This document shows positions 42,547-51,344 of a stretch of DNA of 64,000 nt, in pieces. The stretch is from Candidatus Zixiibacteriota bacterium. GTDB lineage: Bacteria; Zixibacteria; MSB-5A5; DSPP01. A program made the translations under genes and the position numbers. The notes under the pieces were generated by a model that saw only the letters and a list, made by a program, of their open reading frames with translations, searched no databases and was not told the origin of the DNA. Location of the stretch: the NCBI GenBank assembly GCA_022614805.1, contig JAKEHY010000025.1:1-64000 (forward strand). Reading direction: 5' to 3'. Numbering within the stretch: position 1 is the stretch's first letter; the number at the start of each line of letters is the position of its first letter.

Positions 42547-43706
42547 CTGCCTCCTCCGGCCGTCCTCTAAAAATTGCCTTTCTCACCTCCGGCGATGCGG
42601 CGAATAAAAAACACTGGTCCGGCAGTCCGTACTACATGGCCCGGGCCTTGGAAAAAAACGTTGGGGAAGTCGTTTTTCTCGGCCCCGTCCGGCTGAAAAG
42701 AAAGTGGCTGGGTAAACTGGCCAATCGGACCGCCCGGATGTTCGCAAAGCAGTACGACTACACCCACAACACTTTCATGTCCAAAGCCTACGCCCGGTCT
42801 TTTGCCCGCAAGCTGGCTGGACAAAACTTCGATTTTATCTTCGCCCCGGCCGCCTCGACCGAAATCGCTTTTCTGGAAACGAAACTTCCCATTCTTTATA
42901 GCTCCGATACGACCTTCGAGTTGATGGTAAATTATTACCCCGGTTTTAGCCGCTTGCTTCCATATTCGATCCGGGAGGGAAACTTCGTAGAACGGAAAGC
43001 GGTGAACAAAGCCGCTCTGCTGATTTACCCCACCGACTGGGCCGCCCGTTCGGCGGTCGAGGACTACGGTGCTGACCCGAAGAAGGTGCACGTCGTTCCC
43101 TACGGAGCCAACCTGGATGAAGTACCGGAACGGGAAAAGGTTTTGCAAAGAAAAAAATCCGAGCGATGTCGGCTGCTTTTTTTGGGTGTGAACTGGGAGC
43201 GTAAAGGGGGGCCGATTGCCTTCGAAACACTCTCGCAGTTGGAAAAAACCGGAATCCCGGCGGAGTTGACGGTCTGCGGCTGCACGCCGCCGGCCTCCTT
43301 TTCGCACCAGAAAATGCGGGTCATTCCGTTCCTGGACAAAAACGACCCGGCTCAAAGCAGGCAATTAGCCGACCTTTTTTGGGAGTCCGATTTTCTGCTA
43401 CTGCCCACTCGCTACGAATGCTATGGAGTGGTGTTTTGCGAGGCGGCTGCCTTCGGCCTGCCAGTGATAACCACCGATACGGGAGGTGTCTCGAGCGTGA
43501 TTCGGAATGGAGAGAACGGATATATGCTCCCGTACGAGGCCGGCGGCGCCGACTACGCCCGGCTGATTGCTGAAATTTACGGTGACAACACCCGCTACTA
43601 TGAACTCGTTCGCAAAAGCAGGCAAGCGTTTGAAGAGCGGCTGAACTGGGACTTCTGGGCTCAAACGGTGAGGCGGCTGATTTCCCAAAAATTCGGCCTC
43701 CGATAG
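42504..43706 (+). CDS. GT4-type (GT-B fold) glycosyltransferase
   Basis: A cytoplasmic glycosyltransferase of about 400 aa. The N-terminal Rossmann domain begins LKIAFLTSGDAANKKHWSGS. The C-terminal domain has LLFLGVNWERKGGPIAFETL and the EX7E motif (YECYGVVFCEAAAFGLPVIT). There is no ATG, GTG or TTG in frame near the expected start. Candidates are ATT at 42504 or CTG at 42543, the latter overlapping the preceding TGA. The start is therefore unresolved and coupling to the upstream gene is likely. Confidence 0.8.
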   Translation: MSSTDNPAKKAKPLTASSGRPLKIAFLTSGDAANKKHWSGSPYYMARALEKNVGEVVFLGPVRLKRKWLGKLANRTARMFAKQYDYTHNTFMSKAYARSFARKLAGQNFDFIFAPAASTEIAFLETKLPILYSSDTTFELMVNYYPGFSRLLPYSIREGNFVERKAVNKAALLIYPTDWAARSAVEDYGADPKKVHVVPYGANLDEVPEREKVLQRKKSERCRLLFLGVNWERKGGPIAFETLSQLEKTGIPAELTVCGCTPPASFSHQKMRVIPFLDKNDPAQSRQLADLFWESDFLLLPTRYECYGVVFCEAAAFGLPVITTDTGGVSSVIRNGENGYMLPYEAGGADYARLIAEIYGDNTRYYELVRKSRQAFEERLNWDFWAQTVRRLISQKFGLR

Positions 43707-43724
43707 GGCCTTGCGCATTCAAAA

Positions 43725-43746
43725 CAAAAAAAGCGGCTTCCGCCGC
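43725..43746 (-). terminator. Intrinsic terminator of the TPR/PEGA gene
   Basis: On minus, a GCGGC/GCCGC stem with GGAA loop is followed by seven T, 21 nt after the stop codon. It may also work on plus for the glycosyltransferase, with less support. Confidence 0.65.
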
Positions 43747-43767
43747 CTTCGGCATCCGTCAAGCCCC

Positions 43768-45909
43768 TTATTCCCGGACGGAAAGCTCCGCCAAAACCCG
43801 CGACCAGTCCCGGTGGTTTTTCAACGTGGACAACTCCGACGGGGTGGCCAGCTTCATAAAACTGTCATAGGCGGCCTGCGCTTTCCTTTTATTGTTGGAC
43901 TGGATGTAACTCAAGACCAAATAGCCGTGAATCATCGCCGGCTTGCTGCTGGAGCCAAGCGCCTTCTCAAACGCACGGGCGGCGTCCTTAAACTGCCTTT
44001 CCTGGTATTCCAGCTTCCCCAAAGCGAAAAAGCCGTCCAGCGAACCGCCGAACTTTTTGGTATGCTCCTGAAAAGTTTCCCGCGCCGCTTTCGTGTTTCC
44101 CATCGCCACGTACAAATTCCCCAGCTCCATAAGCGCCCCCCCCTGGTTCGGGTCCGCTTCCAGAACTTTCAGGTACAGCTCCTCCGCCTTTGGATACGAA
44201 CCCTGCTGGGCATAAATTCGGGCCGCTTTCGTAAAATAAGTGTTGCCGGAGCGGACCTCCTGTTTTCCCCAATACGCCTCTCCCAAAAGGGTGTGGGCGG
44301 CGGCCGAGCCGGGACGGATTTTTACCGCCTCGGAAAGGGCCGTTACCGCCCTGGAGTAATCGTTTTTGGCCAAATAATTTTCCCCTTCTTTCAAATAATC
44401 CTCGAACCCTTTGCGCACCGGCTGCTCGGAGACGGTCGGGACCGTTTTTTCGGGAACCAAAGCCACCCGCACCCGGTTCATCTGTCCCGGTTTCAACTCC
44501 ACCGGGTTCTGCCAGTCCTGATAACGCTCCCGCTTGACGGAAAGAGTGTGCCGCCCCGCCGGCAAATCCTTGAAAATTCCCCCGCTCCCCAACGACTGGC
44601 CGTCCAGGTACGCTTCCGCATCCGCGGGCTCAACCGAAAGGGTCAATCCGGCCAAACGCGGCTCCGGCGCCGGCGGCGTTTCCGGCTGGGAGGGGAGAGC
44701 CGGCTTCGGCTCCACCACCGGAATCTGGCTCAAAATCTCCTCCTGGGTGGGCTGCAGGGTGATAATTATCGGGGCAATCCCCCCCTTGGTTACCTCCACC
44801 TGGGCCCTTCCCTCCAACCCCGCCCCTTCCGCCAGCAGGTTGTAGCTGCCGGGCGGCAGCTCTGGCATAACGAAAAACCCGGCCTCGTTGGCGATGGCGC
44901 TTTCCCCTCTTTCCAAGAGGCGCACACGGGCGCCGGGAAAAGTGGAACGGGTGCGGCTGTCCAGGGCCAGCCCGGCGATGCCGCCTGGTGACGGGCGGGA
45001 AACCACCCACAAAAGCGCCCCCGCCAGAAGCAGCATCACCATCGGCAAAACGTAAACCCATCTCCCCCCGCCGGCCGAACCGGGCTTTTCTCTCAAAACG
45101 TAAATCCGGTCCTTGAATGTCAGTTCCTCTCCGGAAGCCAGGTGGGCGCCGCCGACTAAGTGAATGTGCGTGCCTGAAAAATAGGCGATTCCCCGCGCCA
45201 CGGAGGTGGGGGATGGACGGTCGTTTGGGACAGATTCACCGCCGCTCGGCGGAGCGGAGCGCCCTCCCCGCGCGCTCATCGGCAAATCGTTTCGCTTGCG
45301 CTCGATTTTGGGGGAAAGGGTGGAAGCGGCCGATTCGCGGACAGCTCCCCCGGAGGTCGTTTTCCGCGCCGCATCCAGTTCCAACAAAAGCGCCCGGCGC
45401 TCCTCGGCCGAAAGGTAGCTTTTCGGCCCGCCCCCTGATTCTTCGTGGGGCGACGAGCCGGTCGAACCGCCTTTTTCGATGGCGGCCGAAAGGGTCTCCG
45501 GCTCCTCCTTGGCGGTTTCGGGGACGGCGAACCCCTCGCTCAAAGGGGATTCGCTGAAGGCCAAGGGCTCCTCGTCCGCCGGGGCGGGTTGGGGCGCGGC
45601 CGGAGCCGTTTCATTGTCAGGGTTGGCTTCGGCCTTATTTGGATTGGCTTCGGGTTCCTCCGGAGTGGTTCCGACCTTGTCCGTGTCCTCCTCACTTTTT
45701 TCCGGGCCGGTTTTTCCGCCCGGTTCGGAAAGCTTCACAACGCTCACCCGCTGGGTGTCCCCTTCGAGGGTCAACTCCCCTTTTTCCGCCTCCGGCCCCT
45801 CCCCGGCCAGCCCCACCTCCCTGCCTTCCCGGGCGGAAGCTTCGCAGGCCGGGCAAAAAACTTTCCCTTCTTCGTGGATGGTAATACCGCAGCTTTTGCA
45901 AATGTTCAT
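43768..45909 (-). CDS. Zinc-ribbon, TM, PEGA and TPR protein
   Basis: A 713-aa modular protein. The N-terminal zinc ribbon is CKSC..CPAC (Cys4, 7, 18, 21). A long acidic, low-complexity cytoplasmic linker (about 30-240) precedes a TM helix (about 292-313, VYVLPMVMLLLAGALLWVVS). Outside are a carboxypeptidase-regulatory-like domain (GARVRLLERGESAIANEAGF), a PEGA domain (LSVEPADAEAYLDGQSLG) and about six TPRs to the end (YLAKNDYSRAVTALSEAVKI; YPKAEELYLKVLEADPNQGG). It may link a cytoplasmic state to periplasmic assembly (inference). The start is set at the zinc ribbon, behind GGGGGAGAG. Confidence 0.85.
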   Translation of the reverse strand: MNICKSCGITIHEEGKVFCPACEASAREGREVGLAGEGPEAEKGELTLEGDTQRVSVVKLSEPGGKTGPEKSEEDTDKVGTTPEEPEANPNKAEANPDNETAPAAPQPAPADEEPLAFSESPLSEGFAVPETAKEEPETLSAAIEKGGSTGSSPHEESGGGPKSYLSAEERRALLLELDAARKTTSGGAVRESAASTLSPKIERKRNDLPMSARGGRSAPPSGGESVPNDRPSPTSVARGIAYFSGTHIHLVGGAHLASGEELTFKDRIYVLREKPGSAGGGRWVYVLPMVMLLLAGALLWVVSRPSPGGIAGLALDSRTRSTFPGARVRLLERGESAIANEAGFFVMPELPPGSYNLLAEGAGLEGRAQVEVTKGGIAPIIITLQPTQEEILSQIPVVEPKPALPSQPETPPAPEPRLAGLTLSVEPADAEAYLDGQSLGSGGIFKDLPAGRHTLSVKRERYQDWQNPVELKPGQMNRVRVALVPEKTVPTVSEQPVRKGFEDYLKEGENYLAKNDYSRAVTALSEAVKIRPGSAAAHTLLGEAYWGKQEVRSGNTYFTKAARIYAQQGSYPKAEELYLKVLEADPNQGGALMELGNLYVAMGNTKAARETFQEHTKKFGGSLDGFFALGKLEYQERQFKDAARAFEKALGSSSKPAMIHGYLVLSYIQSNNKRKAQAAYDSFMKLATPSELSTLKNHRDWSRVLAELSVRE

Positions 45910-45965
45910 CTCTCCCCCACCGTTCCCTTTGAGTATCGGAAAAAAAAGGCTTATCTTTAACCGGG

Positions 45966-46526
45966 ATGAAAATTGGGACGGTTTACCTTCCGGTCCTGCT
46001 GCTGGCCGGCCTCTTTTTAACCTGCCGGAGGCAAAAAACGGACTCGCAGTCCGCCGTTGCCCCCCCGGCCGCCGCACCCGCCTCCTCCGGGCTGGAACTT
46101 AAAGACCGCCTAAGTGAGGGAAAGGAGTTTCCCCGTTTGAGCGTGGCCGACCATCTGGGAAACCGTTACAATTTGTATGCTCTTTTATCCAAACCGAAAA
46201 ACGTCGTGCTCTTGGTGGATGCCCACTGCCCCGCCTGCGCCGAGGAGGCCGAAACTCTGCAGCGCTTCGCTTTGCGAAGGCCGGACTTGAACGTGCTGGG
46301 TATTTCAAAAGACTCTCTTTCGGCGGTTCTGGCCTTCAAAAAGCGCCACGGCCTGGTTTTTCCGATTTTGCTGGACGTGGAAGAAAAACTGGTGCCGGAC
46401 TACCGGCGGGTGACTTTTCCGACCTTGATTTTGGTGGGGCCGGACAAAAGAATAATCAAACTGTACGAAGGGGGAATTCCCCCGGCAGAAGCGGGGGTGT
46501 TGCTGCAAACCCTTTTGGGGAATTAG
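45966..46526 (+). CDS. Thioredoxin-like redox protein, possible lipoprotein
   Basis: A 186-aa AhpC/TlpA-type thioredoxin fold. A hydrophobic N-terminus ends in LLLAGLFLTC; Cys20 could be a lipoprotein cysteine, though Thr at -1 is atypical. The redox motif is HCPAC (Cys88, Cys91) in VVLLVDAHCPACAEEAETL, and TFPTLILVGPDKR holds the cis-Pro. It is divergent from the zinc-ribbon/TPR gene, with which it shares a 56-bp upstream region. Envelope disulfide chemistry is likely. Confidence 0.8.
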   Translation: MKIGTVYLPVLLLAGLFLTCRRQKTDSQSAVAPPAAAPASSGLELKDRLSEGKEFPRLSVADHLGNRYNLYALLSKPKNVVLLVDAHCPACAEEAETLQRFALRRPDLNVLGISKDSLSAVLAFKKRHGLVFPILLDVEEKLVPDYRRVTFPTLILVGPDKRIIKLYEGGIPPAEAGVLLQTLLGN

Positions 46527-46577
46527 CCGGCGGGGCGCACCAAACTTTCCCTGGCCGGGCAGGCGCCCGAAAGCGGG

Positions 46578-47228
46578 CTACCCTTTCCGTTTCGGTTTGG
46601 AAGGAACCGACGGTTTGGCCGGCTTTTTATCCGGTGCGGCCGCCCCGCCATCCCCCAGGCGAACGACGGCCGGATAAATGGGCGCCCCTTGCGGGGTAAC
46701 GAATTCGAGGTTGGGCTGCATGCTGACGGTGGCCACCGAACGGATGGAAATCGGACGGGATGCGGGCGCCCGGAAAAACATCTTCATCACCAGCCCGTTC
46801 CCCGGGCTCATGGAAGGGGCCCCCGCCGAGAGAGCCGAAAAAAGCCCCACGACGACCGTATTGGCCACCTTGGTGGATTTGTTGACCAGCTTGGTCTGAA
46901 AGAAATCGATGCGCGTCCCGGCCAGGCTGATGGAATCAAACTTCATTAAGGAATCGTGGCGGATGGGGAAGGTGAAGGCGAAAAGGGATTCGTCGTTGAA
47001 AACGTGGAAGTGCAAAACCCACTCCCCCTCCTTGGCCCCTTTTTGCAGGTCCAGAAACAAAGTATCAGCGGCTCCCAGGGAATCCCGCACGGCGGGGGGC
47101 AAAAACGGCACCTCGCCGGGCTTGAGCTGGGTTAATAGGGTTAAAGGGTCTTTTTTCTCTTTCTCTTGAGCAAAAACAAAAACGAAAGCCCCCACCAAAA
47201 GAATTACTGCCAAACCAATCTTGCGCAT
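46578..47228 (-). CDS. Secreted cohesin-like beta-sandwich protein
   Basis: A 216-aa protein with signal peptide (MRKIGLAVILLVGAFVFVFA-Q). The body resembles cohesin-like beta-sandwiches: FHVFNDESLFAFTFPIRHD, KFDSISLAGTRIDFFQTKLV, VGLFSALSAGAPSMSPGNGL, KMFFRAPASR. It ends with a Lys/Pro-rich tail (DKKPAKPSVPSKPKRKG) and has no dockerin. The ATG follows AGGAGG. If truly cohesin-like it could be a partner for the dockerin proteins of the window, which would have to be tested. Confidence 0.65.
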   Translation of the reverse strand: MRKIGLAVILLVGAFVFVFAQEKEKKDPLTLLTQLKPGEVPFLPPAVRDSLGAADTLFLDLQKGAKEGEWVLHFHVFNDESLFAFTFPIRHDSLMKFDSISLAGTRIDFFQTKLVNKSTKVANTVVVGLFSALSAGAPSMSPGNGLVMKMFFRAPASRPISIRSVATVSMQPNLEFVTPQGAPIYPAVVRLGDGGAAAPDKKPAKPSVPSKPKRKG

Positions 47229-47310
47229 TTTTCCTCCTAAGCCCATATTTTGTTATACCCTTGCAATATCGCCCCCAATCCGCCTTTGTCAAGGCAAAAT
47301 CAGACGTAAT

Positions 47311-47419
47311 GTAGGGGCGGGTTTCCCCGTCCCGAGCAACGCCGAGGGAAAACCCGCCCTTTATCCTCGACGGTAGCCGACACTTTAGTGTCGGAAAATC
47401 TCCTCGACTAAATTCGAGG
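47311..47419. repeat. GTAGGGG palindrome and REP pair
   Basis: GTAGGGGCGGGTTT..AAACCCGCCC with an inserted hairpin (47311-47361), a forward REP (CCGACACT/AGTGTCGG, 47373-47394), and a degenerate CCTCGACT/ATTCGAGG element (47402-47419). Confidence 0.75.
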
Positions 47420-47500
47420 CCGCCGTCAGGCCATACGCTTGCCGAACCTCATCCCGGCGGCGGGGTCAAATATACCCTGCTCAACTCCGGCCTATTTTCT

Positions 47501-49012
47501 TCAGCAGGGAAAAGGCGCCTCGTTGAACGTCGCTGCAATCAGCGATACAATATCTGCGCCGGAGAGGTTCCCGGTGCAGTTTACGTCCGCGTAGCACAGG
47601 TTGCAGTCCCCGCCAATCGTTCCGGTTCCATTCTCGTTGAACGTGCAATTTATCAGCAATACAATATCGGCGCCGCTCAAAGTCCCCGAGCCGTTCATAT
47701 CCCCCTTCACCGCCGCACAAAGGCCATAAACAAAAGCCGAACCGGCCTTGGCCGCTCCGCCCGGGTTGGTGGAAGGAGCGCCAATAATGAGGTCAGCTTT
47801 GCCGTCCCCGTTGACGTCTCCGGCCGAGGCCACGGAGAAACCTAAACTGTCGCCGACGGCGGCGCCGTTTATCTGACCGAGCAGGGAGCCATCGGCACCG
47901 GAATGGACGTAGGCGGAGCCGGCGCCGCTAAGCCCGCCTGCGCCGGCGCTAGGAGCGCCGATGATGAAGTCGGCCTTGCCATCCCCGTTGACATCCCCGG
48001 CGGAAGCGACGGAGAAGCCCAGATAGTCACCGGCAGCGACGCCGTTTTTCAGGTAGAGCAGGGAGCCATCGGCGCCGGAATAGACGTAGGCGGTGCCGGC
48101 GTCGCTAAGCAAGCCCACGTCCATAAAAGGAGCGCCGATGATGAAGTCCGCCTTGCCATCCCCGTTGACGTCTCCGGCGGAGGCGGCGGAGAAGCCCAGA
48201 AGGTCTCCGGCGGCGGCGCCGTGTTTCTGGTAGAGTAGGGAACCGTCGGCGCCGGAATAGACGTAGGCGGTGCCGGCGTCGTCTTGCCGCAAAGGGTCGT
48301 TCCTAGGAGTTCCGATGATGAAATCAGCTTTACCATCCCCGTTGTCGTCCCCGGCGGAGGCCACGGAGAAACCTAAGCTGTCGCCGATGGTGCCCCCGTT
48401 TTTCTCATATAGCAGGGAGCCATCGGCGCCGGAATAGACGTAGGCGGAGCCGGCGCCGCTAAACCCGGCGGTGGGGTCGGCGCCAGGAGCACCGATGATA
48501 AAATCAGCCCTGCCATCCCCGTTGACGTCTCCGGCGGAGGCGACGGAGAAGCCCAGAAGGTCTTCAACGGCGCCGCCTTTCTGGTAGAGCGGAAGGACAC
48601 CGCCGCCTGAATAAACAAAGGCGGAGCCGTTGACTTGGCCGGAGAACGGGGCACCGACGATGTAATCGTCGTTGCCATCGCCGTTGACGTCTCCAGCCCC
48701 GGCGACAGACCAGCCCAGAAGGAATAAGTTGCCGTCGCCCTTTCTCGTATGGAGCACAGCTCCGCTGGCGCCGGAATAAACGACGGCCAAACCTGTGTTC
48801 AACTCGCCCTCCAGTTCGAAAGCAGGAAGACCGATGATGAAGTCGGCTTTGCCATCGCCGTTCACGTCCCCGGCCGAAGCCACCGACCAGCCCAGAAAGT
48901 CTTGGGCTGCGGCGCCGTCTTTCTGGTAATGAAGATTAAATTGACCGAAAGTAACTGCCGGCAAAATCAAAACTAAAAGAAATACCGCCAGAACTCCTGC
49001 CCGAATTCTCAT
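47501..49012 (-). CDS. FG-GAP/integrin-alpha-like repeat protein with dockerin
   Basis: A 503-aa secreted protein with signal peptide (MRIRAGVLAVFLLVLILPAVTFG). Seven FG-GAP repeats each carry a calcium loop of the type DVNGDGKADFIIG and an AYVYSGADGSLLY strand; together they would form a seven-bladed propeller like integrin alpha. The C-terminal dockerin-like pair (DMNGSGTLSGADIVLLINC, DVNCTGNLSGADIVSLI) ends APFPC. The start follows GGAGGTATT. The first 36 bp and the whole dockerin are nearly the same in the next gene, indicating duplication. Probably a surface adhesion protein. Confidence 0.88.
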   Translation of the reverse strand: MRIRAGVLAVFLLVLILPAVTFGQFNLHYQKDGAAAQDFLGWSVASAGDVNGDGKADFIIGLPAFELEGELNTGLAVVYSGASGAVLHTRKGDGNLFLLGWSVAGAGDVNGDGNDDYIVGAPFSGQVNGSAFVYSGGGVLPLYQKGGAVEDLLGFSVASAGDVNGDGRADFIIGAPGADPTAGFSGAGSAYVYSGADGSLLYEKNGGTIGDSLGFSVASAGDDNGDGKADFIIGTPRNDPLRQDDAGTAYVYSGADGSLLYQKHGAAAGDLLGFSAASAGDVNGDGKADFIIGAPFMDVGLLSDAGTAYVYSGADGSLLYLKNGVAAGDYLGFSVASAGDVNGDGKADFIIGAPSAGAGGLSGAGSAYVHSGADGSLLGQINGAAVGDSLGFSVASAGDVNGDGKADLIIGAPSTNPGGAAKAGSAFVYGLCAAVKGDMNGSGTLSGADIVLLINCTFNENGTGTIGGDCNLCYADVNCTGNLSGADIVSLIAATFNEAPFPC

Positions 49013-49065
49013 AATACCTCCCTAATGTTTTAAACGCTGCCTGCTCAACTCCGGTCCTTTTTCGT

Positions 49066-50637
49066 TCAGCAGGGGAAAGGCGCCTCGTTGAACGTCGCCG
49101 CAATCAGCGATACAATGTCTGCGCCGGAAAGATTCCCGGTGCAGTTTACGTCCGCATAGCACAGGTTGCAGTCGCCGCCGACCGTTCCCGTTCCATTCTC
49201 GTTGAACGTGCAATTTATCAGCAAGACAATATCGGCGCCGCTCAAAGTCCCCGAGCCGTTCAGGTCTCCCTTCACCGCCGCGCAGGAGGAAGTGATGGTC
49301 AAAAGGTTGTTGCCCGTGCGGCTTTGGCCGTCTGGATTGGTAATGGTCACACTTTGGCTTCCGAGGGAAGCCCCCACGGTGGAGATGTTGAGCGTCACCG
49401 ATGTCGGGCTGTTGAAGGTGACGCTGTTCACGGTAACGCCGCCGCTGACCGTAGCGCTGATATGATTTGGGAAACCGGGCCCGCCAATATCTGCTCCCGG
49501 GTCGAAAAACTCCGAGCCGGAGACGGAACTCCCGGAAATGGTCACGACCACCGAAGCTTGCCCCGGCGCCACGCTGGGCGGCGCAGCCGTTGCCGGGGTT
49601 GCCGGCGGCGGCGCCAGAAGCTGAATGACCCGAACGCCCCAGGAACTGGTCGCATTGCAATATTCCTGAAAAGTCCACATCGTCTGGTCATCGGCCGGAT
49701 CGACGACTGTCTGCGAATAATCCCCCCAGCGTTGCGGCGGACTAGAATAGCTGTAAATCGTGCTGCTCGATTGGGTCAGCGTATGCGCCTGGGTGGTTCC
49801 TAAAGCGTCGGTTCGCAGCCTCCCGGCCGCGGCAATGCTGGCAAATCCCGTAGTGTTATTCAAGCTGGCCCGGCTGGAGGCGATAGCCATATGCCCCTGT
49901 CCCGACATCGCCACGGAGGGAATCCAGAAGCCAAAGGGGTTGCTGGCGGCAGGATCGAACAGCGTCCCCAACTGAACCAAAGTTGGACTGGTGGTCAAAT
50001 CCCCTATTTCATACCAGCGGGAACCGTTGCGATTCCCGGCGGCCGAACCGACTCCGCTGCTGTTTACCTCGATGTTATGCGCGGTCCAAAGCGTGCGGGT
50101 CCCGTTGATTTTATTGGTATGAATCGAGGCGGAAAACAGCCGGTCGTCAATTGCGTCGAGCGTGGCCCCGGGGGAGGGTTGAACCTGCTCCATCGGAAAA
50201 GTGGTTATCGGTACGGGGAGAACGATGTTTCCCGAAAGGGTTGGCGTCCCCCCCGGGTTGTTGACCCGCCGTAAAACCAGCTTGCTGAAAACAAAGACAT
50301 CCACCCCTATAAAGTATCCTTCGGTTGCGTTCGGGTCATCATTCTGCACACCTTGAGGGGTAAAAGGGCCGACACTGCCCACAAAGTCAATGAGTCCAGG
50401 GAACGCCGTGACTGTCAGCGAACCGCCTATAAGGTCGGCCTTGTTGATGACAAACGCGGTGGTATTGGTAAAATTGAACGTAACGCCATCAAACACGTTC
50501 ACCCCCACATAAAGGGCATTCCTGTCAATGCCTAAGGTGGGATAATCAGCAAAATCGGCCGGGTCGCCTTGGAAGCTGAAGAAAGTAAAACTGGAGGTGT
50601 TGGTGATGGTTGAACTGGAACTGACGGCAATCAACAC
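49066..50637 (-). CDS. Dockerin surface protein, 3' part of a frameshifted gene
   Basis: This 523-codon frame is the downstream part of a gene whose 5' part is at 50670-51257. In the same frame, codons upstream read AYPRIRYDRLSGRWFVVCIN and continue into LIAVSSSSTITNTSSFTFFS, so translation should enter from upstream and not start here. The content is a beta-rich surface domain, an IPT/TIG-like domain near 365-450 (PPSVAPGQASVVVTISGSSV; SVTFNSPTSVTLNIST) and a dockerin-like pair ending APFPC. One base is missing in a G8 tract at 50727-50734. The dockerin is nearly identical to that of the FG-GAP gene next to it. Confidence 0.8.
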   Translation of the reverse strand: MLIAVSSSSTITNTSSFTFFSFQGDPADFADYPTLGIDRNALYVGVNVFDGVTFNFTNTTAFVINKADLIGGSLTVTAFPGLIDFVGSVGPFTPQGVQNDDPNATEGYFIGVDVFVFSKLVLRRVNNPGGTPTLSGNIVLPVPITTFPMEQVQPSPGATLDAIDDRLFSASIHTNKINGTRTLWTAHNIEVNSSGVGSAAGNRNGSRWYEIGDLTTSPTLVQLGTLFDPAASNPFGFWIPSVAMSGQGHMAIASSRASLNNTTGFASIAAAGRLRTDALGTTQAHTLTQSSSTIYSYSSPPQRWGDYSQTVVDPADDQTMWTFQEYCNATSSWGVRVIQLLAPPPATPATAAPPSVAPGQASVVVTISGSSVSGSEFFDPGADIGGPGFPNHISATVSGGVTVNSVTFNSPTSVTLNISTVGASLGSQSVTITNPDGQSRTGNNLLTITSSCAAVKGDLNGSGTLSGADIVLLINCTFNENGTGTVGGDCNLCYADVNCTGNLSGADIVSLIAATFNEAPFPC

Positions 50638-50669
50638 ATCGTTGGAGGGGCTGCTAACATTAATACAAA

Positions 50670-51257
50670 CTACGAACCACCGCCCGGAGAGCCGGTCGTA
50701 GCGAATACGCGGATAAGCCGTGCCGGCCCCCCCCTTACGGATACAAAAAAAGTCTCCAGCGAGGTGTTAAGTCCGCCAAGCACTCCGCTTTTGCTAAAAA
50801 CCTTGATGCGGCCATTGGTGGCGACGAGAATCTGCGTCGGACTGACGTCTCCGGCCGGATCCGGCGGGACAAAGCCGGATTCGGTGCTCTGGATTGCCAG
50901 AAAACTGGTCCCCACGGTTTGCGGATTGAGTGCTTGAGGTAAGGATGACAAGGCGGTTTTTTCAACCGGCGCCGGCCATTGGGCGGCCTCCAGCGCATTC
51001 GGATTCCGTTGTTTGTTTCTTAGAGAAATCAAAGGGCTTGGCCTGCTCCGTACAGCGGCAATTGCGGCAAGGCTGCCCGCTTTTTGCTCCCGTGCCATAA
51101 TCTCCGCAACCGTTTCGCTCTTTCCTCTCTCACCGGTCCAAGGAACACCCGGAGTTAAAGCCGGATTTCCGAAAACAAGTGAGTTGGAGAAAAAAAACGC
51201 AACCGGCAAAATCAAAGCCGCACGAACTAACGCCAGAACTCCTGCCCGAATTCTCAT
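50670..51257 (-). CDS. Dockerin surface protein, 5' part of a frameshifted gene
   Basis: A 195-codon frame starting MRIRAGVLALVRAALILPVA, a signal peptide sharing its first nine residues with the neighbouring FG-GAP gene. It continues with QTVGTSFLAIQSTESGFVPP and ILVATNGRIKVFSKSGVLGG, a conserved surface-protein region. After TSLETFFVSVRGG the frame runs through eight G (50727-50734) and then into 20 nonsense codons. Adding one G joins it to the downstream frame. It is either phase-off by slipped-strand mispairing, a pseudogene, or an assembly error. The ribosome site GGGAGGTTTT precedes the ATG. Confidence 0.8.
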   Translation of the reverse strand: MRIRAGVLALVRAALILPVAFFFSNSLVFGNPALTPGVPWTGERGKSETVAEIMAREQKAGSLAAIAAVRSRPSPLISLRNKQRNPNALEAAQWPAPVEKTALSSLPQALNPQTVGTSFLAIQSTESGFVPPDPAGDVSPTQILVATNGRIKVFSKSGVLGGLNTSLETFFVSVRGGPARLIRVFATTGSPGGGS

Positions 51258-51344
51258 AAAACCTCCCGTTATGTTTTTAACCCTGCACTATTAGTATAGC
51301 CTCCCTTTTTTCCTGACGCAAGCAAAATCAATACAAAACCGATA

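Noticed and set aside
43711-44991. 426-aa reading frame on plus
   Set aside because: Antisense of the TPR/PEGA gene, Arg-rich, starts at the terminator hairpin.
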